DNA from: Syncephalis plumigaleata
Taxonomy: Eukaryota > Zoopagomycota > Zoopagomycetes > Zoopagales > Piptocephalidaceae
Direction of reading: 5' to 3'
Assembly (NCBI GenBank): GCA_025201365.1
Contig: JAIXMF010000045.1
Span: forward strand, 1-57,771
DNA length: 57,771 nucleotides
In this document: one piece after another, positions 47,828 through 57,771 of the stretch
Layout: each line of letters begins with the position of its first letter
How positions within the stretch are numbered: the stretch's first letter is position 1
Program-made: the position numbers and the translations under genes
The notes under the pieces: model-generated
Databases searched by the model: none
The model's input: only the letters and a program-made list of their open reading frames with translations
Told to the model about the DNA's origin: nothing

Positions 47828-50800
47828 TTATTCATTCAATGTAGAAATACTTGAGCGTAATGTCGATCGAGATGACCGTGTTGTGTGCATACTCTCTCGT
47901 GGTGAACGGGGATGTACGTCGGATAGTTGTTTAGAGTGCGCGGTACTCGACGAGTCAAGTTCATCGTCCATGCCAACAATCGCAGATAAATGTGGTAGAT
48001 CTAACCAGGCTGGTATGTAGCGTTCAATGGTAACAGCCGGTTTCACTTGATGTAACGCGTCTTCAGCACGATTAGCGTTCACTTCGAGGAATAGTTTACT
48101 CTCATCCGCTGCACCACCTTCATCGCATCGACGCATGACCTCTTGCATAATTTCCGTACTAATTGGATTCTCGTAATCGGAAGTCGAGTAGATGGTGATG
48201 AGCTTCTTCACTTGTGCCTTATTCAATAGGAAGCACACCTCGAACATGATCTCAATATCTTGCACCGAGTTCTTTTGTAGTTGTAGTAGTTTCGCCGCTT
48301 GCATTAATCGTTCCAAATGGTCGGCACCCTGTTGAATCTCGTGTGATTTACACCATTCTTCAATACGTGTAACATTGTATTGAATTTGCATACCTAAACA
48401 AACAAACAAACAGACATGTAAGTAATTGACTAGCTAATAGTAATCAAATGGTAAACTTACCGCGTTTCCATGTACCAAAGTTCTTACGCATCAATAGATG
48501 ATTAAAGGATACCATACCGATAGTGTCCAATACATCAAGAATGACTTTCTTGCCAATCTCTCGGTCGAGATAGTAGAATCCAATGGTCTTCCATAGTTTG
48601 ACTAGGAAGGTGAGCATACTATCGATATTAAGTGTGGGTGATTGTTGACCCATAAGCTTATTGAAGAAGCCGGTATCGTTCGAGATGAATCCAGGCAATG
48701 ACTGACTCTCAACTACAGCAGGTACTGCCAGTTTATTGGCGCGTGTTCTTAGATCCGATAACCACGCATCCATGATATGCAATGACAATTGACGTAGATC
48801 TGCCTTGGATTCACCCATGACACGAACCACTTCAATACCACCGGCATCTGCACTCTCTGCCATCTTTGCTTCAGTCTTGGCTAGAATCGATAATAGTTCC
48901 AAGACATTCGATAGCCAGAATACACAAATGTAGTCACCCTTGAATTTCTAATAGAGATATTAGTAACAATAATCATAGTCAAATTGTATTATTGACTTGT
49001 TCTTACCGCGGTCATGAGTTGAATGGTTTGCGTGACATTGAATAGCAATTTCTTTAATTGCTCACTCAATTGGAAATTCCACATTTGTGTGATACATAGA
49101 CCGATGATATGAGCGGGGAACAGGATTTCTCTTGTTGCATAACGACGATCCATATCTGGTAGTGGAATGGCAATATTCTTGATAAGATCATTAATGACTT
49201 CCGACATTAGAAGATCACTTTGTAGAATAGTGCGTAAATCCTTTATCATATAATAAATCGTATTATTAATCATTAGTTATTATATACATATGCTTATACA
49301 TTGATTGTATACACTTACATCATTACTCATATCAATCGGTGATGGTTGCATAAGCATGGAGATACGTTTCGAGGTTGCTTGTCCATTGCCAGCATGTGAT
49401 GGTGGAATGTCATAGGCACTAAGGGTGGCACGCTTCTGTCGTACGTCACTGGCCATGGACCAGCCACTGGATGTGCTGAATCGATTGTTACGTCGATCTG
49501 CTCGTGGCATATCCGCTTCATCTTGTTGTAGCATCGTTACCGGTGATTGTGCGGTCTTTGACGCAAACATACTGCGTAGATCGACACCGGATGTACGACG
49601 TGTGCTAGCACGTGAATCACGACGACTACCGCGTGCCTGATGACGTGCTAGTTCTTCGCGTAGTTTTGTCACCTCATGTTGCTTGTTAACGAGTTCCTCC
49701 GTTAGCTTCTGTGCATCCTCATCCATGGCATTGATCTTCTCGGATAATGCGGCACATCGTTCGGAGAATGCCTCCTTTTCACCGATCAAGTATTGCAACG
49801 CTTCCTTCTGCTCCTTGGCATCGCTTATGATCTTCTCTGCCAAGTGGCGATTCTTCGATTCAAGTCCCTTGCACTTGTCTTTCCAGGATTTCAGACGACT
49901 TTCTAACAATGATACGGTCTCCCTGTCAATAGTAATCATAATCGAGTGAGTAATTAGAATGGAGATATAAATGAAATAGACAATAATGCCTTACTTGAGT
50001 GCCTCGTTTGTCTTCTTCTGGGATTGCAAATCTTGTGTAAGTGACACGACTTTATTCTCCAGTTTGTAAGAGACCTCCTTAAGATGATTCGCCGATCTGG
50101 CCTCGCTACGTAGTTTGCCAAGTTCACGACGAGCATAACGACGACGAATGCACGACTGCATAAATATAACCGATTTAACCTTGCGCCGATAGAGTTGTCG
50201 GGTAAGCCTAGTGGTGTCATTGCAATAAGTATTCTATATTTCTATCATTTGTACGCATAGTAATTACCAGCCACGAGCTAGACTCTGAATAATGGTGGCG
50301 GCCGTATCCTGCTTCTTGCTCACAAATTGATCTCGAGTCAGATAACCACGAGCCACTAATGGATTATTTACGTAATAAGTATCGATAACTAATGATACGC
50401 ATAGCATTAGTAGTTCACTTACCAGTCTGGAAATAAATGATACTCGTCAATGCCAACTTGTAGGATTGACGTTGATAATAGCCACGCCAATGACGTTGTA
50501 TAGTGATGGCGGATGATTCCCTTAGGATACGTTCCTTTTCACGTAGTCGTAAGATACGACGATACTTGACCTGAATGGTGATGGTGGCATGTCGTAGGGC
50601 CAGGTATTTACGTCGATATATACGTGCCAAAAAGTTCTTTTTAATCATGGTGACGGCATTCAATATGGCATCGGTACGTGCTTTCTCCAATAACGCAATC
50701 TAATAGCGAGCGTTAATCATTAGTAATCTAAATGATAACCTCATAAAGATGACATCAACTTACCTGACCCGCTCGGAAAAACACCTTAGTCAGACCGATT

Positions 50801-53351
50801 TGATACTTCTCGGGTGATTTGAGTACATGATCGAGAATAGTGGCACAGTAATCGCGAGGTGATTCTGGTCGAGTTGACGATGGTACAAGCATGTAGTATC
50901 TACCAACAACAATAATGATTAATATGAGTAATTAGCCTTTGTTTAATACTTACCGACTAATGAATTCAGCCAGTGTACGCCTTGTCGGATAACCACGAGA
51001 ACTAATGTGAATTGTCTCGAGTACACCGCAAGCACGCAATTGTGACAATGTCATTTGCGGTTCGAATTTCCATGCCACCTTCGCTTCATTCGGTTTAATA
51101 CACCGAATATAGTGCACTTCCGTCGAGTTGATGGTGGTCATTAGTTCGATGAGTGATCCTTTGAACACCGAGCCTAGAGTAGGTTTCTTTGGTGCACTAT
51201 TGGCACGACCCTTTGGAGCGGGTGCTGCGGCTTCCTTTTCCTCATTGAGCTATTACATATTAGCATTGCCATTAGCATCATTATTACTATATAGGAACAT
51301 GTATGATGTTATTCTTCTGGTTACTTACCGCTTGTCGATGTTTCTGTACTTCGATCAAAAAGTCAAATGTACTCGCTTCCAACACTTCCATAATCTCATC
51401 GGGTACATTGTCTCGATTCTTATCGAGGAAGCCTTCCGCCTCGTAGGTGACATCGTGCGCGTAATGGCAAATGGTGAATGCACTTTGTCCGAATCTCGGC
51501 TTCTTAAAGTACTTCTTATTGGCGGGGGTATCCAGTTGCTGGTATAGCTTATTGATAAAGTTCTCGTCCGTACCCGATGGCATACGACTCTCCTCGTCGA
51601 GTAGGGCGAGTACACCTAGTTTGCCTTCAATCAATGCGATACAAGGCTGGTTATCGGTGAATTCGATAAACTGCCAGTCAATCTGTTCCCGCACGTATTC
51701 CTCCTGTTCCAGTTTAAACACATGCTGATTAAACTCTTGTTGCAACTTCTCGTTGGCATAATTGATACAGAATTGTTCGAATGAATTACGCTGGAAATGC
51801 TCGAAACCGTAGATATCCAGTACACCGATGAAGCTGTGGCATAGATCGGCACTGTCGTCGCTGCATAGTGTGGCGTTCACATTGCTAACAAGCCAGTCGA
51901 ACAGACTCGAGTAGATGAATTTGGCCACGGAATCACGAACGCTAACCGCTTGAGCTGACGTCAATTTACTGATGATCTTATCGCTACGCGTGATAATCTG
52001 CTTGTTGACTATCCACTTTGAGAGCATCGCGGCATCAACACCGAGCAATTGCGTGGCGATGGCAAAGGCAGCGTCATCCTCAGCGATACTGGCATTGGTA
52101 CGGCTTTGTGCGGCGATAGCCACATTACCCAAGTGTAGCAAACTAGCTAGCACACGAAAGATGTCCCATTGACGCTGTACCGACATGCCAATCGTGGACA
52201 AGGCTTTCTGCGTTTCTGCAAACTCTTCAAAGTCGTTGACTCCTTGAATCTCGCTGCAATTACCCCGGTTTAGATAGCTGAACTTTGTACACTCGTCGAG
52301 ACTAAGTTGTGCTCGTTCCGAGGGAGGTGCACCCGCGCACAATTGATAGAAGATATGATAGTTACGCTCGGAGTTGGGCTGGAAGATAAGTCGAGAACGC
52401 TCCAAGAGATAGGTACGAATGGTGGCGCCCACGATATAGGCTTGCTTGTCAAAGTGAATCTGGATGTATTTACCGAAACGACTACTATTGTCGTTACGGG
52501 TAGTCTTCGCATTACCGAACGATTCGAGAATCGGATTGGTGGCCATAATCTTCTCCTCGATCTCCGTGCCACGATCATCTCGTTTATTTGCGTCGAATAC
52601 CAGCGATTTACCGCCACTCTGCGTGGCTACCGTGGCAAAGTAGCGCATAATATACTTGGCGCTAACTGTTTTACCGGCACCACTTTCACCGGAAACAACG
52701 ATAGTTTCATTGCGCTGCTCCTGTATCATGTCACGAAACGACTCCTCGGCAATTGCAAACAGATGCGGCTCCAGTTCACCTCGTCGCTTGCCGGAATAGG
52801 CCGTCATCAACTCGGGCGCATAGAGTTGTACTCGATAAAACGGATTCATGGCAATTAGCACAATGCCGGAATAAGTGTAGATATTATGCTGAGCATAGCG
52901 TATGCGAACATTATTCAACACTGGAATGATTGTCAGGTGTTAGAACGTCACTCGTACAATGAGATATGCCTATACTATTACTACTAGTACTAGTACTACT
53001 TGATACTCACCAGCAGGTTCATGCAAATAACTAAGACTAGTAAGATCATCGGCACCATCGAGCACTTTTGGATTGCGTAGCGGTGGCAATTCGGTAGCTT
53101 CCGTGCGAGCCAACTCAAATTTGTGCGTCTTTGCCTATTTGATTAATGTGTACGGATTAGTATATGCATAAATGTATGTAGGATGGCGCACTACTTACAT
53201 CTTCACCATCGATGGTTCGTGTTTCTAGCGTAACATGCGTATCAGTTAGGTCTTTACTCTGGATGGTGGCTAGTTGCCATCCTTCCTCAGTATGCGGTAC
53301 CCATACTTCGAGACCCTTGACATATGGTTCTAGGGCGTCTGAGGATAGCAT
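47828..53351 (-). CDS. MYO5: Class V myosin
   Basis: Actin-based cargo motor, about 1,600 residues in roughly a dozen exons. N-terminal SH3-like segment (VWVPHTEEGWQLATI). The motor has P-loop GESGAGKT, switch I NDNSSRFGKYIQ and switch II DIYGFEHFQRNSFEQFC; near its end come HYIRCIKPNE and RACGVLETIHISSRGYPTRR. IQ motifs follow (AITIQRHWRGYYQRQSYKL and similar), then a charged coiled coil (about 49280-49940), and a dilute domain (KNFGTWKRG, ITRIEEWCKSHEI, LLQLQKNSVQDIEIMFEVC). The DIL domain binds vesicle receptors. Domain order and length are ordinary for fungal Myo2/animal MYO5A. ATG taken at 53351. Confidence 0.95.
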
Positions 53352-55044
53352 AACGGTCAACTAGACGAGTGCACTACTCGTTATACGGTAGACTCCGCTT
53401 GCAATAGATAGAGAAGTGTGGACGTGTATGTGTGTATGTGTGTATGTGTGTGTTGGTTCGCGCACGCGCACACCCACCACAATTAGATACGCGACAAACA
53501 AACAAAGGTCTTCGTCACTGCAGATGATAGAAATGTAAGTTGGTAATAACAGGTGCTAGATTCTACGAACAAAACTAGCATACAAGGTAATATTAGCGTT
53601 AGATGAACGACAAGTGGCAACCGAATAAGTATTCAAAGATGCAAGCCAGTGAAAGTCAAGAAGGAGGAGGAGTAAAAGGAGGAGTATATGTAATAGAGAT
53701 ACGTGGTTATTCAGTCCACGTGTAAGTACAATAGAATAGTGCTTATACGCAATAGAATTGCTTACAAGATGAACAGTATGAATATGATGCGAGTGTAGAG
53801 AGTTGAAGAATAAGCAAGTAGAGCAACCACAATGAATAAAAATGTGCGGAGTGTTGTAATGAGATTGGCAATCCTTCCTGTAATCATCACACTCACTCAC
53901 ACTAAATTTTGTAGCATCACCATTGTAAAAGAAAACCTGCTGAGCTTTGTACCTGTTGCAATGAGGAGTGATTTAGACTTCCGACCATACTCTTTCATTT
54001 ATTGTGATGGTTACCTGATGGCAATTCATGTATATCATAAAGACATACTCATTAATGAACAATTAGCATGCTTCTACAATAAACAACTAAACAATAATCT
54101 ATTCCTTTATCTAGTAGTTGCATACTAGATTGACTAACTCAATTACCTAATAAGAAGTAAGAGGATACGATGCTATTCACATGACTGCTTGTCATCATTC
54201 ATACATGACTACACTATTCATTCAAGTGGGTACAATTAGCCGTTTATTTATATTAGAATGATAATACAGTAAACATCAATGACATCTAGTAGATCAGTCA
54301 ATCCAATAGCATACTACTATTATTATTAGTAAATGTAACAACTATCAAGCTAATAATTCACAGAGAGGGTGAGAGAAAGAAAGAGTAAACAGCAAAGGCC
54401 TGTAGTAACAACAATTGGTTCAGAATGGTAGTGACAATAAAGAAGACAAGAGGACAAGAAGACAAGAAGAATCACGTCTGTCTATCATCGTCACATCATT
54501 GACATGTCACGCAATTCACAACAATATCTGGATCAAACTTGACGAACATTATCAAAGTGAAACAAAGACGACCACAAAACTTCATCGCTGTTTATTACGA
54601 AGACATTTCTTGTTGTCAATGCGGCATCTTTGTTCTAGGAGTTCTTTTAAGTTGCTTCAAATAGTTAATTAAGCATGCACAGCATCTGTAACAATTGTAC
54701 ATTCATTCTAATTAGTGTTCATCAAACTGTTTTAGCTGTTTTATAGCAAGTAAGTAAGTATACATTTGTAGTAATCCTACTCTCTATCTATGTCATTGTT
54801 GTATGATTGGATCAAGTACATAAACAATGGCGATCATGATGATATCATTCAGATGTGATTGACTACTCATACTCTACTATATATAAATATTGTTATGATC
54901 GTAATAAATACACAAGTAGTAACCAGGCCAATCACATCGTCATCATCATCACCTATTATTATTATTATTTTACTAACTTGTTCTTTCCTTTCCTTACTTC
55001 TTTATAATCATCTTATTTTTGACTATTGATGCAATTATACTACC
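53352..55044. other. Long divergent intergenic region myosin/ubiquilin
   Basis: GT microsatellite (about 53428-53452) followed by alternating GC (TTCGCGCACGCGCACACC), a possible Z-forming tract, just upstream of myosin. A 98-codon ATG frame at 53832-54128 has a hydrophobic start but no motif, so I list it only as a weak hypothetical. The remainder is AT-rich, with small ATT/ATC runs near 54940-54970. No element termini seen. Confidence 0.4.
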
Positions 55045-57192
55045 ATGAAAGGTGAAGACAATCGAATGTCTTTGTCCTCATCGTCGAATAGCGCTACTAC
55101 TTCCACTGCTACTTCTACTACTTCTACTACTGCCACTTCTACCACTTCAAAGGCTTCTTTATTGAGTGCCGCTCCCACTACTATTGTTACTATGGTACAG
55201 ACAGATGAGGCATCGGTTGCAACCGTACTGCCAACATCTGAAAGGTCTATACGCTTTCGAATGCCTACCGGTGATATTATCCATCATAGGGTTAACCTAG
55301 CCAACACCACGATCAGACAGTTAAAGGAACTACTGGCCACTGACACTATACCAGCCAGTCGAATGCGTCTGATACGTGGAGGACAAGTGTTGCAGGATGA
55401 AACAGATACACTGGAAAAGTATCGTAAGTACACTTACGTGTATGTATGCATGCATGCATACGTATATACCATTGATATCATCCTTTTTGTATAATGATGC
55501 ACAAACCTAATATAATCTTCATATACATATATGTATATATATATATATATATAGAATTCACCGATAAAGATACCATCTATGTAGTGCGTGGTGCCCAGAA
55601 TGAAACACCTGCCATCACACCAGAGGCGTTGAGTCGAGTCGATAGTCAAAGCGACCAGTCCTCGCCCTTTGGCATGGGTAACGATCCAATGGGTGGACTA
55701 ATGGAGTCGCCTCTTATGAAGGTAAATCCTTAATACTGGTAAAGAAGGATGATTACCATTTACTAATCAGATTCCATTAGAATCTAATGTCTGATTCGAA
55801 TTTCATGCGAGAGATGATCGTCAATCATCCAGATATGAAAAGATTAGCAGAGGAAAACCTCGAGGTAGCGCATATGTTACAACATCCAGAATTATTCGAG
55901 GTATGATGCAGTTAGATAGTTAGTTAGTTAGATAATTAGTTAGTTGGTATATCTCCATGTATACAGTGTAATAACCACAATGATACATTTGTGCATAATA
56001 GACCATTGTTGCAGCACAAAAACCGCAAATTATGCGTGAAATGCTACGTAATAATGATCGTGCTCTATCTAATATCGAAGCAATGCCAGGTGGATTCAAC
56101 CATTTACGCCAAATGTACGAGGGAGTACAAGAACCACTGATGGAAGCAGAACGTCCAGTAAGTCATGATTTATTACTACGATAGTATCTATTAGTAATCG
56201 ATCATCTAAATATGAATAGAAAAACGAATCGACCGATGCTATGAATCGAGCATTTGCTATGCGATTCAATATTCGACCTAACACGACACAAGGTGAGTTA
56301 TGTCTATTTACTACATAATAATACGTAATAATAACACTGCTATGCTATGCTATGTTATTAGAGAGTGATGAACCAAATGCTAATGCACTACCAAATCCAT
56401 GGAGACCACCTCATCATTCTACGCTACAACCACGTAGTATAGCTGCGCGTGATTTAATGCCATTACCATTCGAGTCTAGTAAGTGTGCATTATTTGATAG
56501 GTTAGATCATTGTCATCTAATATGGAATACACTTTACAAGACTTTCGTCCACGATTAACTACACAGCCTATGGAATTACCGCGTGCACCTCGTTCAATAT
56601 TTCGTACACAACATCCGTTCGCTTCACTTCGTTCTCCTCAACGTCTAGGCTCATCCACTTCTAATACTGCCACTACTACAACCAACAACAACAACAACAA
56701 CACTAATGATAACAATAATCCACCTCCATCATTTCTACAAGCTATTCTGGCATCACACAGGTAATTATTCCATAGTATTGAATATTGATCACTAATTATT
56801 AACCAATCAATTGATAATAAGGAATGTACCAAATTTGAGAGCAACTTCTACAAATGAAACAAGCATACCAGCAACAACATCGACAGCAACTAACACCGTA
56901 ATACAACCTTCCACACGATATCCAGAACAACTGGAAAAGATGCGCTCTATGGGTTTTACAGATGATGAGAAGAATACAAGGTAATGAGGAGAGTAGAGTA
57001 TGTCAAGTGTAACAAGCAACTAATAATGATTATATTATTACACAACTACATTGTAGAGCACTATCCCTGACTGGTGGTGACTTGAATGGTGCCGTTGAAT
57101 GGCTTGTCAATTATGGCAATGGTAGTAGTAATAGTAGTAACAATAATAATAGTAGCAGTAGTGGTAATGCCAATACAAGTCGTGGTGAATAA
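55045..57192 (+). CDS. DSK2: Ubiquilin/Dsk2-type ubiquitin receptor
   Basis: Shuttle factor that carries ubiquitylated proteins to the proteasome. About 535 residues, about nine exons. Ser/Thr-rich N-terminus, then the UBL ([20 protein letters not shown] through [18 protein letters not shown]). STI1-like helices follow: [70 protein letters not shown]. Then an Asn-rich linker and a C-terminal UBA ([39 protein letters not shown]). The intron near 56480-56541 is best read with its acceptor at TTTACAAG, which restores frame. Start at 55045; the next Met is eight codons in. Confidence 0.93.
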
Positions 57193-57469
57193 TACGATCT
57201 CTTCTTTTACATTTAACATTTAATAAATTGTGATATTGTTACTTACTATTGTCATCATCTTATAGTCATCATTATGATTTACAATTGTTATTTCCTGCAA
57301 AAAACAAAGTCACTTTCCATTGATAACCACAAACTGTATTTACTAAATGAATACATGTCATGGCAAGTTTGTATTATTACGCAATATGGATTGAGTTTGT
57401 TCGAATGAGTAGATACACGATGACGTTGTGTACCATCTCACTTTCCGTATACTGTTGACCTGTATATTT
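57193..57469. other. Convergent 3' region, nothing seen
   Basis: AT-rich spacer between the stops of ubiquilin and epsilon-COP; presumably holds both polyadenylation regions (an AATAAA-like TTTAATAAATTG lies at about 57217). Confidence 0.5.
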
Positions 57470-57771
57470 CTAAACAGTATAAGCTGCCGCTGCCGTATCA
57501 AACAATGCACTCTTCTCCAATCTATTTTGAATTAAGGGATGCGATGAATGAGCTTGTTCCAATTCACTAATCATTATATAATTAGTCATTTGTATTATAT
57601 CAATGATCTCAATTGCTAATTACCTTAGACATGTCTCGGCATCGGTTGTATTACCGGTAAGATAATGCGCTACCATAAGATCGGCTAGTACATCGGGATT
57701 CTTTGCATCCTATACAAATATAATTCATTAGTATAAACTACTAGTGTATGGAATACATGATTAGTCGATGC
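57470..57771 (-). CDS. COPE: Coatomer subunit epsilon, C-terminal part (runs off the window)
   Basis: The last two exons of a gene continuing beyond the right edge: DAKNPDVLADLMVAHYLTGN then TTDAETCLSELEQAHSSHPL and IQNRLEKSALFDTAAAAYTV-stop. TPR-like helices and the HPLIQ...K...FD ending match epsilon-COP of the COPI coat, which stabilises alpha-COP in Golgi-to-ER vesicles. An intron lies between the exons at about 57571-57625. The 5' part is missing from the window, not broken. Confidence 0.75.

Noticed and set aside
53832-54128. 98-codon ATG frame between myosin and ubiquilin
   Set aside because: No motif, no splice support, AT-rich context. Kept only as a note inside the intergenic entry.

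Overview
The window is nuclear DNA of a eukaryote with an AT-rich genome, dense genes and very short GT-AG introns (mostly 45-70 nt, donors mostly GTAAGT). Hop2, Nic96/Nup93, a class V myosin with a dilute domain, a 12-kDa complex I subunit, a Sec4/Rab8-type GTPase and a nodulin-like MFS carrier together suggest an early-diverging (zygomycete-grade) fungus. This is inference; an opisthokont relative is not excluded. I saw no prokaryotic features, rRNA or convincing tRNA.

Two kinds of territory alternate. The host part is compact and housekeeping: phosphocholine cytidylyltransferase (14.8-16.2 kb), the tRNA thiolase CTU1 (17.1-18.4), a small coiled-coil gene (18.6-19.0), gamma-tubulin (21.1-23.2), an MFS carrier (23.4-25.2), a PWWP protein (25.4-27.0), complex I NDUFB10 (27.2-27.6), a secreted PI-PLC-X protein (28.5-29.7), a nucleoside hydrolase (29.9-31.2), splicing factor PRP38B (31.5-32.9), HOP2 (41.3-42.4), a Rab GTPase (42.5-43.6), Nup93 (44.2-47.5), myosin V (47.8-53.4), ubiquilin (55.0-57.2) and the 3' end of epsilon-COP (57.5 to the edge). 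Many neighbours are divergent pairs sharing short promoters, or convergent pairs with short gaps.

The accessory part is a family of terminal-inverted-repeat (TIR) elements that I could not match to a named family. Element 1 (430-14599) is a giant fold-back: two arms of about 5.7-6.1 kb, each with a complete spliced gene for an FHA-like plus Chk2/Rad53-like protein kinase, around a 2.4-kb centre holding the C-terminal third of an isoleucyl-tRNA synthetase. Element 2 (33010-41081) has the same ends, a second copy of the IleRS piece and a broken F-box-family gene, and sits in the promoter space between PRP38B and HOP2. Element 3 (about 19019-20995) has eroded versions of the same ends around an F-box-type gene related to the broken one in element 2. 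No transposase is visible, so all three look non-autonomous and gene-capturing.

The most unusual signals are: each large element is bordered by its own unique 13-15 bp sequence in inverted orientation (not a direct target duplication); subterminal repeats carry ACGCGT (MluI cell-cycle box-like) motifs; and the cargo is a DNA-damage-checkpoint-like kinase in two copies. All homology calls are from reading translations by eye; no searches were run.
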